Source: Streptomyces sp. ISL-94 (GTDB lineage Bacteria; Actinomycetota; Actinomycetes; Streptomycetales; Streptomycetaceae). From it: a stretch of DNA of 64,000 bases. The DNA lies in assembly GCF_018614075.1 (NCBI RefSeq), contig NZ_JAGGOZ010000031.1:1-64000 (forward strand). The letters run 5' to 3'. Below are positions 44,772 through 55,996 of the stretch, in pieces. Each line of letters starts with the position of its first letter. Positions within the stretch are counted from its first letter, which is position 1. Made by a program: the position numbers and the translations under genes. The notes below the pieces were generated by a model. That model worked only from the letters and a program-made list of their open reading frames with translations. It was not told the origin of the DNA and searched no databases.

Positions 44772-45683
44772 CTAGTGCCTGCGTTCCTGCTTCTGCTTGC
44801 AGTCCACGCACAGCGTGGCCCGCGGGAACGCCTGCATCCGCGCCTTGCCGATCGGCTGCCCGCAGTTCTCGCACAGCCCGTACGTGCCCGCCTCCAGCCG
44901 TTCCAGCGCCCGCTGGCTCTGCTCCAGCATCGAGCTGGCGTTCGCCGCGAGGGCCAGCTCGGACTCCCGGGTGATGTTCTTGGTGCCCGTATCGGCCTGG
45001 TCGTCGCCCGCGCCGTCGCCGGAGTCCCGCATCAGGTCCGTGATGGCCGTCTCGGAGGCGTCCAGCTCCATGCGCAGCCGCAGGACCTCCGAGGACAGCT
45101 CCGCACGGGCCTCCTCGACCTCCTCGGCCGTCCAGGGGTCCTCTCCGGGCCGTACGGCGAGCTCGCCGGGCGTGAGGGCCGCTGTGACGCGCGCCTTGGG
45201 CAGCCCGCTGGTGGCGGCCGCCGCCGTCTTCCTCGCCGTACCGGTGCTCTTCTTGGCAACCACTTTGCGGACTCCCGTCTTCTTCGCGGCCTGCGCCGCC
45301 CCCTCGGCCACGGCCTTCTTGGCCGGGGTCTTCCTCGCGGTCGCCTTCTTGGCCGGAGCCTTCGCGGCGGTCACCTTCCTGGCCGGAGCCTTGCTCGCGG
45401 CGGCCTTCTTCTTGGCGGCGGTCGCCTTCTCGGCCGCAGCCGGTACCGGTGCCTGAGCCCGAGCCGGAGCCCGTGCCCCGGCCGCGTCCGGAGCCGGAGT
45501 GGCGTCCACAGCCGCCCTCGCCGGCCCTGCGGCCTTCCCTATGGCCTTCCCGTCCGCCTTCCCGTCCGCCTTCCCGGCTGCCTTCTCCGCGGCCTTCGCT
45601 GCGACCTTTCCGACAGCCTTGACGGCCTTGACGGCCTTGACGGCCTTCTGCGCAGTACTCCCGGCGGTCTTTTTCGCCACCAT
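44772..45683 (-). CDS. Histone-H1-like tail fused to TraR/DksA-type zinc finger
   Basis: 303 residues. The first ~170 are Lys/Ala/Pro-rich with repeated AxKK and KAVKAVKAV blocks, like the C-terminal tail of histone H1 or HU of actinobacteria. The C-terminal ~120 residues are a DksA/TraR-type module: a charged helical region (TAEEVEEARAELSSEVLRLR) and a C4 zinc finger CENCGQPIGKARMQAFPRAT with the second CxxC in LCVDCKQ. It may bind DNA through the tail and RNA polymerase or ribosomes through the zinc module. Start taken at the ATG-GTG after GAAGGGG; an ATG ten codons upstream (45713) is possible. Confidence 0.8.
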   Translation of the reverse strand: MVAKKTAGSTAQKAVKAVKAVKAVGKVAAKAAEKAAGKADGKADGKAIGKAAGPARAAVDATPAPDAAGARAPARAQAPVPAAAEKATAAKKKAAASKAPARKVTAAKAPAKKATARKTPAKKAVAEGAAQAAKKTGVRKVVAKKSTGTARKTAAAATSGLPKARVTAALTPGELAVRPGEDPWTAEEVEEARAELSSEVLRLRMELDASETAITDLMRDSGDGAGDDQADTGTKNITRESELALAANASSMLEQSQRALERLEAGTYGLCENCGQPIGKARMQAFPRATLCVDCKQKQERRH

Positions 45684-45979
45684 GGCCGCGGCCCCTTCAC
45701 ATACTGTGATCATTGCTCGCGAATCGTGCCGGAACGATAAATCGCCTCCAGCCCCACGGCAACGGGGCACGCATCCGACGAGGTCAACCTGCATCCGTTG
45801 TGCCCATACGGAGGCCCGGTAATCCGCCTCACCCGCCCCACTGGATTCCGTACCGGCCCGTCGGCCCATCCGGGTCACGCACCGCCCGCCCAGCGCCCCC
45901 CGCCACGCCGGGCCGGCGGGCCCGCCAAGGGCCGCCGCAAACCGGTCGGCCGCGTACCGTCCGGGCCCGTACACTGGGC

Positions 45980-46262
45980 CCAGCGAGAGGCATGGATGGG
46001 GACGAGTAGCGTCGGACGCAGCCAGGAGCGACCCGGGGACGGTGAGAGCCCGGGGGCGAGCGCGATGTGAAGGATCACCCCGGAGCCGCCGGAAGAAAGC
46101 CGCAGGGAGCCCGCCCGGGCGCCCGTACGGCGAGTAGAACCGGCTTCGCACCTCAATGAGGGGGCCGCCGGACCAGTCCGGAGGCCAAGGAGGGTGGTAC
46201 CGCGGGAGCAGCAGTCGGCTCTCGTCCCTCCGGACGGAAGTGACACCCCGCCGGAGGAAGAG
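45980..46262 (+). ncRNA. T-box riboswitch leader of ileS (translational type)
   Basis: The conserved T-box AGGGTGGTACCGCGG is at 46191-46205, with TGGT as expected to pair a tRNA ending A73. A likely isoleucine specifier ATC is at 46074-46076 in an upstream stem region. The switch is readable: GGAGGG (46189-46194) can pair CCCTCC (46226-46231), while CCTCCGG (46227-46233) can instead pair CCGGAGG (46251-46257), the ileS ribosome site. Uncharged tRNA(Ile) should favour the first and free translation. The 5' limit is approximate; TACACT at 45970 may be the -10 box. The remaining gap (45684-45970) before it shows no gene. Confidence 0.9.
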
Positions 46263-46271
46263 TTCAGCCTC

Positions 46272-49418
<3,147 letters not shown>

Positions 49419-49434
49419 CCGCCGCCGGCCCGGC

Positions 49435-49477
49435 CGAAGAGGCCCGTACCCCTCACCGGGGGGTGCGGGCCTCTTCG
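49435..49477 (+). terminator. Hairpin terminator after ileS
   Basis: An 18-bp stem with one G-U pair (CGAAGAGGCCCGTACCCC with GGGGTGCGGGCCTCTTCG) and a 7-base loop lies 17 bp after the ileS stop. Confidence 0.85.
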
Positions 49478-49511
49478 CTTGTCCCCCACCCGCCCTTCCA
49501 CCGTTCCCGCC

Positions 49512-49653
49512 TCAATCACCGGCGCGGCTCACTACACGGCGCTCCGCGCCCGCGCCTCAAACGCCGGCGGGGCTGGGAGGGCACCCCCGCTGACATGTGA
49601 GGTGCGGGGTCTGGGGCGGAGCCCCAGGGTCTTTCAGCCCCGCCGGCGTTTGA
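49512..49653. repeat. Facing dispersed intergenic repeats
   Basis: In the 365-bp gap between convergent ileS and divIVA there is a degenerate copy near 49512, a forward copy TCAAACGCCGGCGGGGCTGG at 49557 and an inverse copy CAGCCCCGCCGGCGTTTGA at 49635-49653, with GGGGCGGAGCCCC palindromes beside them. The facing copies could form one long stem. Confidence 0.85.
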
Positions 49654-49710
49654 GGCGCGGGGGCTCGGGGGCGGAGCCCCCGCCGCGGCGCCGCACACGG
49701 CAACGGAAAC

Positions 49711-49752
49711 GGGCCGGGCCCGGACTCCCCTGAGGGGGTCCGGGCCCGGCCC
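49711..49752 (-). terminator. Hairpin terminator after divIVA
   Basis: A stem of 14 perfect pairs (GGGCCGGGCCCGGA with TCCGGGCCCGGCCC), extended by a C/G run with one bulge around a TGA loop, lies 31 bp past the divIVA stop. Confidence 0.75.
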
Positions 49753-49783
49753 GTAAAGCGACTGCCGACAAGTACGGCGGCGC

Positions 49784-50986
49784 CTAGTTGTCGTCCTCGT
49801 CGATCAGGAAGCCCCGCATGGGAGACGGAGCCTGCTGCATCGGCTGCGGCGCAGCCGGCCGCACCGGAGCCATCGGCTGGGTCATCGCCGGAGACATCTG
49901 CTGCTGACCGCCGTACGACGGGCCGCCCATCGGGGAGGGACCGCCCATGGGCGACGGGCCGCCCATCGAGGGACCACCCATGGAGTGCCCCATCGCACCG
50001 GCCGGAGACATCGAGGGGGACGGCGACGGCGGGAGCGCCGGACCGGCCGGGTTGCGCGGCGGGGCCAGGGAGTCGTCGGCCTGGGTCTCCAGCTGACGCA
50101 GCTGCGACTCCAGGTAGGACTTCAGGCGCGTACGGTACTCACGCTCGAAGCCCCGCAGGTCCTCGACCTTGCGCTCCAGCGTGGCGCGGGCGGACTCCAG
50201 GGAGCCCATCGCGACGCGGTGCTTCTCCTGCGCGTCCCGCTCCAGCGCGTCGGCCTTGGCGCGGGCGTCCCGCTCCAGGCCCTCGGCGCGCGAACGGGCC
50301 TCGCCGACGATCTTGTTGGCCTCGGAGCGGGCCTCCGCGATCGCCTGGTCGGCGGTCTGCTGCGCCAGCGACAGGACGCGGGCGGCGCTGTCCCCACCGG
50401 GGCCCTGCTGCGGAAGCTGCTGCTGCTGCTGGTGCTGGTGCTGCTGGTGCTGCTGCATCTGCTGGCCCATGGGCTGCATCTGCTGCCCCATCTGCTGCAT
50501 CTGCTGGCCCATGGGCTGCATCTGCTGGCCGAGCGGGTTCTGGCCGCCCATCGACTGCTGCTGGCCCATGCCCTGCGGCCCACCCATGGGGTGCTGCTGC
50601 ATGGGGCCGCCCATCGGGCCCGGACCCTGCGGTCCGTGTCCGCCGGGGCCCGGCGGCAGCTGCGGCGCTCCGCCCGGCAGCTGGGGCGGGCCCATCTGGG
50701 GCTGCTGCTGCTGCGGCGGGCCGGATATGGCCGCGGGCACGGGGGCGCCGGGGCCGCGCTGGTCCTGGGGTTCCGGCTTGCGCATGCCCTGCTGCTGCTG
50801 GTTCTGCGCGGCGGCACGCGTGGCGGCAGCCAGCTTGGCGCGCAGGTCCTCGTTCTCGCGCAGCAGGCGCGTCAGCTCGGACTCGACCTCGTCGAGGAAG
50901 GCATCGACCTCGTCCTCGTCATAGCCTTCTCGCAGGCGGACGGTCGTGAACTGCTTGTTCCGCACGTCCTCGGGAGTCAGCGGCAT
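49784..50986 (-). CDS. divIVA: Polar growth protein DivIVA (Wag31)
   Basis: 400 residues. The membrane-binding N-terminus is MPLTPEDVRNKQFTTVRLRE followed by the first coiled coil (DEVDAFLDEVESELTRLLRE). A ~130-residue Gln/Met/Gly/Pro insertion with repeats such as MGQQMQPMGQQMQQ comes next, then a second long coiled coil (ADQAIAEARSEANKIVGEAR...), and a Met/Gly/Pro tail with repeated GGPSPM ending FLIDEDDN. It marks hyphal tips and recruits the wall machinery; essential in Streptomyces. A small GCGGGGA hairpin at 51041-51058 lies in the gap after yggT. Confidence 0.96.
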   Translation of the reverse strand: MPLTPEDVRNKQFTTVRLREGYDEDEVDAFLDEVESELTRLLRENEDLRAKLAAATRAAAQNQQQQGMRKPEPQDQRGPGAPVPAAISGPPQQQQPQMGPPQLPGGAPQLPPGPGGHGPQGPGPMGGPMQQHPMGGPQGMGQQQSMGGQNPLGQQMQPMGQQMQQMGQQMQPMGQQMQQHQQHQHQQQQQLPQQGPGGDSAARVLSLAQQTADQAIAEARSEANKIVGEARSRAEGLERDARAKADALERDAQEKHRVAMGSLESARATLERKVEDLRGFEREYRTRLKSYLESQLRQLETQADDSLAPPRNPAGPALPPSPSPSMSPAGAMGHSMGGPSMGGPSPMGGPSPMGGPSYGGQQQMSPAMTQPMAPVRPAAPQPMQQAPSPMRGFLIDEDDN

Positions 50987-51068
50987 GTCTTCTTCACCTC
51001 TACGTAGTCGTCGGCAGTCGGCAAGACCGTATCGGGACTGTCCCCGCGCCTGCGGGGAAGCTCATCGT

Positions 51069-51365
51069 TCACACGCTTCTCGCAGCGGTGCTCACGAAAC
51101 TGATGAGGATGTAAACGATGATCATCAGAACGAAGAAGGACAGGTCGAGTGCCACGCCCCCGAGACGCAACGGCGGAATGAATCGCCGGAGAAGCTTGAG
51201 CGGTGGATCGGTGACAGTGTAGGTGGCCTCCAGTACGACCACCATCGCCTTGCCGGGCGCCCATGAACGTGCGAACTGGAACACGTAGTCCATGACCAGT
51301 CGGAAGATCAGCACGATCAGGAAGCACATCAGCGCGACGTAGACCACTTCCAGTGCGACGCCCAT
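51069..51365 (-). CDS. YggT family membrane protein
   Basis: 98 residues with two hydrophobic segments (VVYVALMCFLIVLIFRLVMDYV and LSFFVLMIIVYILISFV) around the conserved polar core VTDPPLKLLRRFIPPLRLGG, diagnostic for YggT. It is encoded between sepF and divIVA as in most Gram-positive dcw clusters and may take part in membrane or division-site organisation; the precise function is unknown. Confidence 0.92.
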   Translation of the reverse strand: MGVALEVVYVALMCFLIVLIFRLVMDYVFQFARSWAPGKAMVVVLEATYTVTDPPLKLLRRFIPPLRLGGVALDLSFFVLMIIVYILISFVSTAARSV

Positions 51366-51425
51366 CCCGCGCTTCCCTCTCCCCGTTTCCCGCTCTGTTC
51401 CCGGTCCCGTATCTGACGGATCGGT

Positions 51426-52037
51426 CTAGCTTTGGTTGAAGAACCCGCCCTCCGCGATGCGGGCCTTGTCCTCCGCCGTGACATCGACGTTAGCAGGCGA
51501 CAGCAGGAACACCTTCTGCGTCACGCGTTCAATGCTGCCGTGCAGGCCGAAGACGAGACCGGCGGCGAAGTCCACGAGACGCTTCGCGTCCGTGTCGTCC
51601 ATCTCCGTGAGATTCATGATCACCGGAGTGCCCTCACGGAAGTGTTCCCCGATGGTACGGGCCTCGTTGTAGGTCCGGGGGTGCAGCGTCGTGATGCGGT
51701 ACGGCTCCCGCTCGGAGACGACCTTGGGCATGATCACGGGGGCGTTCTTCTCCAGGTTGGTGCGGTCAGGTGTGATGGATGCCACGGGGGCGATTCGCGC
51801 AGGACGTCCGTTTTCCACCGGAATTGGGATGGGTTCGCGCTGCGCCGGGGGCTGTACGACTCGTACCGGTTCGTCCGATACGGGCGATTGGTGCACGGGC
51901 TGCTGTCGGCGGTCCCGGGCCCGCTCCGGTTCCGGCTCGGGCTCGAACTCGTCATCGGGGTCGTACCCCGGGTTGTCGTACCGGTCGTCCTCCACGAGGC
52001 CGAGGTAGACCGCCATCTTGCGCATCGCGCCGGCCAT
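51426..52037 (-). CDS. sepF: Cell division protein SepF
   Basis: 203 residues. It ties FtsZ filaments to the membrane. The N-terminal amphipathic helix ([16 protein letters not shown]) is followed by an acidic disordered linker and the SepF dimer/FtsZ-binding domain ([42 protein letters not shown]). A 149-bp gap separates it from yggS and contains an AT-rich stretch CATATTTTC that may mark a promoter. Confidence 0.95.
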   Translation of the reverse strand: MAGAMRKMAVYLGLVEDDRYDNPGYDPDDEFEPEPEPERARDRRQQPVHQSPVSDEPVRVVQPPAQREPIPIPVENGRPARIAPVASITPDRTNLEKNAPVIMPKVVSEREPYRITTLHPRTYNEARTIGEHFREGTPVIMNLTEMDDTDAKRLVDFAAGLVFGLHGSIERVTQKVFLLSPANVDVTAEDKARIAEGGFFNQS

Positions 52038-52186
52038 TCTCCGAGTCCTCCGCTCTGTGGTGGATCGCCCTGTCGCAGGTGCCGCTGTGTCACGAATGTC
52101 ACCAACTGCCCGCGATCCACGTGGTCTGCCCGCTCATCAGCGGGAATGACCATATTTTCTGCTGTGGTCCGACTTTCTTCGCGACG

Positions 52187-52906
52187 TTACCCGAGCCGGG
52201 GTCTCGCGCCGAGTACCGCAGTGCCGACGCGTACATGTGTCGCACCGGCCCCAACGGCCTGTTCCAGATCCGAGCTCATCCCGGCCGACACCATCGTGGC
52301 AGCCGGATGGTCCGCGCGCAGGCGGGATGACAATTCCACCAGCCGCTCGAAAGCGGCCTGTTCGCGTCCCGCGTAGGGACCGGCCAGCGGCGCCACGGTC
52401 ATCAGCCCGTCGATCCGCAGCCCGGGCGCCGCGGCGACGAGGTCCGCCAACTCCGCGAGCTGCTCGGGTGCCGCGCCGCCCCGGGCTCCCCGCCCGCCCG
52501 ACTCGGCGTCGAGGGCGATCTGCACGAGGCAGCCGAGTTCCCGGCCGGCGTTCGAGGCGGCGGCCGAGAGGGCGGTCACGAGCCTGGAGCGGTCGACCGA
52601 CTGCACCACATGCGCGTATCCCGCCACGGAACGGACTTTGTTCGTCTGCAACTGGCCGACGAAGTGCCAGCTGAGGGGCAGATCCGCGCAGGCCGCCGCC
52701 TTGGGGGCGGCATCCTGGTCGCGATTCTCCGCAACATGACGGACACCCAGCTCCGCCAGCAGTCGTACGTCGCTCGCGGGGTAGGTCTTGGTGACCACGA
52801 TGAGCGTCACCTCTTCCCGCTTGCGTCCCGCGGCAGCGCAGGCGGACGAGATACGCTCCTCCACCCGCGCCAGGTTCGCCGCGACTTCCGACTTACGGTC
52901 CGTCAT
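52187..52906 (-). CDS. YggS family pyridoxal phosphate homeostasis protein
   Basis: 239 residues, fold type III PLP barrel. The PLP lysine is in LIVVTKTYPASDV; WHFVGQLQTNKV, GLMTVAPL and MVSAGMSSDLEQAVGAGATHVRVG are family signatures. The usual GENRVQE reads AENRDQDA here. It carries PLP and influences amino-acid homeostasis; there is no known catalytic reaction. It follows the YlmD-type gene by three bases. Confidence 0.93.
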   Translation of the reverse strand: MTDRKSEVAANLARVEERISSACAAAGRKREEVTLIVVTKTYPASDVRLLAELGVRHVAENRDQDAAPKAAACADLPLSWHFVGQLQTNKVRSVAGYAHVVQSVDRSRLVTALSAAASNAGRELGCLVQIALDAESGGRGARGGAAPEQLAELADLVAAAPGLRIDGLMTVAPLAGPYAGREQAAFERLVELSSRLRADHPAATMVSAGMSSDLEQAVGAGATHVRVGTAVLGARPRLG

Positions 52907-52909
52907 TTC

Positions 52910-53641
52910 CTATTCCAACCAGACATATCCGGCAAGCCGCCCGGTCACCCGGTCGCGGCGGTACGAGAAGTGGTCCCGCGACTCCAGTGTGCAGACCGGG
53001 GATCGGTGAACCTCCACCACCCCCGCCTCCGCGAGCTGCGCGTGCACCCCGGCGACCACGTCGACGGCCGGTGTCCCCCAGCCGGTCTCGCCCCAGGCGG
53101 CCGGCACCACTTCGGCCACCGCCTCCCGCATCTCGGCGGGCACCTCGTAACAGCGTCCGCAGACCGCGGGTCCGGTCCGGGCGACGATCCGCCCGGGCTC
53201 GGCCCCGAGGGCGACCATCGCCTCGACGGCCGCGGGGACCACTCCGGCCACCAGCCCCGGCCGCCCGGCGTGGGCGGCGCCGGCGATCCCGGCGGCGGGG
53301 TCGGCGAGCAGGACCGGCGTGCAGTCGGCGGTGAGCACGGCGAGGGCGAGCCCCCGGCGGGCGGTCACCACCGCGTCGACCGCGGGAACCTCGTCACCGA
53401 GCGGCCATGGTCCGTCGACCGCCGCCACGTCCCGGCCGTGCACCTGGTTCATCCAGACCACCAGGTCCGGGTCGAGTCCCAGGGACTCCGCCGCGAGCGC
53501 CCGGTTCGCGCGAACGGCGGCCGGGTCGTCTCCGACCGCGCCGCCGAGGTTGAGCTCTTCGTACGGAACGGCGCTCACTCCACCCCACCGGTCGGTGAAG
53601 GCGAAGTGGGCGCCGCCCACGTGGTGCTGCTCCGGTGTCAC
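52910..53641 (-). CDS. YlmD/YfiH (laccase-domain) family protein
   Basis: 243 residues. The zinc-site motifs of the DUF152/LACC1 family are present: [13 protein letters not shown] with its histidine, [15 protein letters not shown] with the cysteine and [15 protein letters not shown] with the second histidine (GWRG in most relatives is GRPG here). Members phosphorylise or deaminate purine nucleosides or edit cell-wall precursors; the physiological role in Streptomyces is open. The GTG start overlaps the ftsZ stop (GTGA). Confidence 0.9.
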   Translation of the reverse strand: MTPEQHHVGGAHFAFTDRWGGVSAVPYEELNLGGAVGDDPAAVRANRALAAESLGLDPDLVVWMNQVHGRDVAAVDGPWPLGDEVPAVDAVVTARRGLALAVLTADCTPVLLADPAAGIAGAAHAGRPGLVAGVVPAAVEAMVALGAEPGRIVARTGPAVCGRCYEVPAEMREAVAEVVPAAWGETGWGTPAVDVVAGVHAQLAEAGVVEVHRSPVCTLESRDHFSYRRDRVTGRLAGYVWLE

Positions 53642-54843
53642 TTCAAGAAGTCCGGGACATCCAGCTCTTCGGCCGGGCTGTCCTGGTACGGCCGGGCCGT
53701 CGGGACCTGCGGCGCGGGGGCCTGGGCCTCGGCCGGGGCCGCCTCGACGGGAGCCGGGGGCTCCTCGCGCGGGGTGACCGAGCCGAGTCCGCCGAAGGCC
53801 GGCCGGACCGGCTCCGGCGCGCGGACCGGAGCCGGGGCCGGCTCCTCGCGCTTGGTGGACGCGGCGCCGATGACGTTGTCCCGGCGGGCCGGGGGCTGTC
53901 CGCCGTCGAACCCGGCCGCGATGACGGTGACCCGCACCTCGTCGCCGAGGGCGTCGTCGATGACGGCGCCGAAGATGATGTTCGCCTCGGGGTGCGCGGC
54001 CTCGCTCACCAGCTGCGCGGCCTCGTTGATCTCGAAGAGACCGAGGTCCGAGCCACCGGAGATGGAGAGCAGCACGCCGCGCGCGCCGTCGATGGACGCC
54101 TCCAGCAGCGGCGAGGAGATCGCCATCTCGGCGGCGGCCACCGCGCGGTCGTCGCCGCGGGCCGAGCCGATGCCCATCAGGGCCGAGCCGGCCTCGGACA
54201 TCACGGACTTGACGTCGGCGAAGTCGAGGTTGATCAGACCCGGGGTGGTGATGAGGTCGGTGATGCCCTGGACGCCGGAGAGCAGGACCTGGTCGGCCGA
54301 CTTGAAGGCGTCGAGCACGCTGACCTGGCGGTCCGAGATGGACAGCAGCCGGTCGTTGGGGATGACGATGAGGGTGTCGACCTGCTCGCGGAGCTGGGCG
54401 ATGCCGTCCTCGGCCTGGTTCGCGCGGCGCCGGCCCTCGAAGGTGAACGGCCGGGTGACCACACCGATCGTCAGGGCGCCCAGCGAGCGGGCGATGTTGG
54501 CGACGACAGGTGCGCCGCCCGTTCCGGTGCCGCCGCCCTCACCGGCGGTGACGAAGACCATGTCGGCCCCCTTGAGGACCTCCTCGATCTCCTCGCGGTG
54601 GTCCTCTGCCGCCTTGCGGCCGACATCCGGGTTGGCGCCGGCGCCGAGGCCCCGGGTGAGTTCACGGCCGACGTCGAGCTTGACGTCGGCGTCGCTCATC
54701 AACAGCGCCTGGGCGTCCGTGTTGATGGCGATGAACTCGACGCCCTTGAGACCGACCTCGATCATTCGGTTGATGGCATTGACACCACCGCCGCCGACAC
54801 CGATGACCTTGATGACTGCGAGGTAGTTCTGCGGTGCTGCCAC
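53638..54843 (-). CDS. ftsZ: Cell division GTPase FtsZ
   Basis: 401 residues. The tubulin-like GTPase has [15 protein letters not shown], the signature loop [18 protein letters not shown] and the T7 catalytic loop [13 protein letters not shown] ~70-residue Pro/Ala/Glu linker leads to the conserved C-terminal peptide ELDVPDFLK that binds SepF and other partners. It polymerises into Z-ladders during sporulation and vegetative cross-wall formation. It starts at a GTG; the 277 bp upstream hold two palindromes and a promoter-like pair. Confidence 0.98.
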   Translation of the reverse strand: MAAPQNYLAVIKVIGVGGGGVNAINRMIEVGLKGVEFIAINTDAQALLMSDADVKLDVGRELTRGLGAGANPDVGRKAAEDHREEIEEVLKGADMVFVTAGEGGGTGTGGAPVVANIARSLGALTIGVVTRPFTFEGRRRANQAEDGIAQLREQVDTLIVIPNDRLLSISDRQVSVLDAFKSADQVLLSGVQGITDLITTPGLINLDFADVKSVMSEAGSALMGIGSARGDDRAVAAAEMAISSPLLEASIDGARGVLLSISGGSDLGLFEINEAAQLVSEAAHPEANIIFGAVIDDALGDEVRVTVIAAGFDGGQPPARRDNVIGAASTKREEPAPAPVRAPEPVRPAFGGLGSVTPREEPPAPVEAAPAEAQAPAPQVPTARPYQDSPAEELDVPDFLK

Positions 54844-54941
54844 GTCGAAGGCCTCTCGCCTCGATTACGTGTCGTCGCCTCGCGGTCTGCGGTGCGACGA
54901 CTGATGCCGAAATGGGGACGGTCCGAACGCGCCGACCCGAA

Positions 54942-54968
54942 CCCTCACCCTAAAGTTTAGGGTGAGGG
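54942..54968. promoter_or_regulatory. Perfect 13-bp-arm palindrome in the ftsZ leader
   Basis: CCCTCACCCTAAA and TTTAGGGTGAGGG flank a single G, 99 bp before the ftsZ start. It could be an operator, a -10-bearing promoter (TAGGGT on the minus strand) or an mRNA hairpin in the ftsQ-ftsZ readthrough transcript. Confidence 0.6.
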
Positions 54969-55000
54969 GTATGTCTGTTCCTTGGACTCTTCCGAACAGG

Positions 55001-55030
55001 ACACTAAGTCGACAAGTAGTGCGTGTTCAA
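55001..55030 (-). promoter_or_regulatory. ftsZ promoter candidate
   Basis: On the minus strand TTGAAC (55030-55025), 18 bases, then TAGTGT (55006-55001) closely fit the Streptomyces TTGAC/TAGRRT pattern. Developmental ftsZ promoters are known to lie in the ftsQ-ftsZ gap of Streptomyces; which one this is cannot be told from sequence. Confidence 0.55.
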
Positions 55031-55039
55031 CGAACACGC
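55021..55039. promoter_or_regulatory. GCGTGTTC-AAC-GAACACGC palindrome over the ftsZ -35 region
   Basis: Two perfect 8-base arms around three bases overlap the -35 box of the promoter candidate, as a repressor site would. Confidence 0.5.
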
Positions 55040-55120
55040 CGAACCTCCCGTTTTTCTTTTCACCCTATGTGATCACCCGTATCGCTGGCCAACCAGGGTG
55101 CGCCGCTGTTCGACCCGACG

Positions 55121-55966
55121 TCAACTCCCGGACACCGCAGGGGCGGTGGGGACGCTCACGTCGAAGTGTCCGGCCTTGGGTGCGGCCTTCAGCAGAGCGA
55201 TCAGCGCCCGCCCCTTCGCGTCGCTCTGTTCGCCGCTCCCCCACACCACGGTCCGGCCCCGCGTGAGCTCCAGGACGACCGAATCGTACGAACCCACCTT
55301 GACCTGCACGGTCTCCTTGGCGACCGGCTCCGGGAGGGAGCCGGCGACGAGAACGGCCTCGTGCAGCAGCCGTTCCTCGTCGAAGCGGCGGGCGCTCGGA
55401 GAGCGTCCCTCGGTCAATTCGAGGACCGGAACGCCGGCGGGTGCTTTCGGGACAGTGTCGAATCGCACACCTGAAGCGTCCACTTCGACGAAGTTGGTGT
55501 CCTTTTTGATGAGCAGGACGGGTTTGCGTTCCGTCACTTTCAGCCCGATTCCGTGCGGCCATGCACGCACCACATCGACCGAATCGATGCGCGGCAGGCG
55601 GCCCCGGACGCGCTCCTCAATCTCGTCGGTGTCGACGCTCACCAGAGGGGCGCCGACCGGAACGGCCGCCGCGGCGAGCACCTGCTCGGGGATGAGCACC
55701 TCGGTGCCGGTCGCGGTGACCTTCTCGATGCGGAGCCAGGAGGAGCCGTAGAGCGCCCAGGTGCCGCCCGCGGCGAGGAGCACCCCCGCGGCCAGGGAGG
55801 CCAGCACGGGGGCCCGGCGCAGCCGCGCGCCGGGCCCCTTCGGGCCGGATCTCCTCCACGGCTTCGACGACTTCGGAGGCTTGGGCGGCTTGGGCGAGCC
55901 GGAGCCCTTGCGGGCAGACCGGTCGGAACCCGGGCTGCCGCGCTGTGCGGTCGTCGCTCCGGCCAC
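55121..55966 (-). CDS. ftsQ: Divisome protein FtsQ
   Basis: 281 residues. A basic Pro/Lys-rich cytoplasmic tail, one membrane helix (PVLASLAAGVLLAAGGTWALY), then the POTRA domain (LRIEKVTATGTEVLIPEQVLAAA...VDTDEIEERVRGRLPRIDSVDVVRAWPHGIGLKVTERKPV in spaced pieces) and the FtsQ beta domain. It links divisome components across the membrane. GTG start with a strong AGGAGGCAGGA ribosome site. Confidence 0.94.
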   Translation of the reverse strand: MAGATTAQRGSPGSDRSARKGSGSPKPPKPPKSSKPWRRSGPKGPGARLRRAPVLASLAAGVLLAAGGTWALYGSSWLRIEKVTATGTEVLIPEQVLAAAAVPVGAPLVSVDTDEIEERVRGRLPRIDSVDVVRAWPHGIGLKVTERKPVLLIKKDTNFVEVDASGVRFDTVPKAPAGVPVLELTEGRSPSARRFDEERLLHEAVLVAGSLPEPVAKETVQVKVGSYDSVVLELTRGRTVVWGSGEQSDAKGRALIALLKAAPKAGHFDVSVPTAPAVSGS

Positions 55967-55996
55967 TCCTGCCTCCTGCGTCTGTGCTCTCCCGCC

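Noticed and set aside
55967..55996. murC expected between murG and ftsQ
   Set aside because: Only 30 bp lie between the two genes; murC must be elsewhere in the genome.
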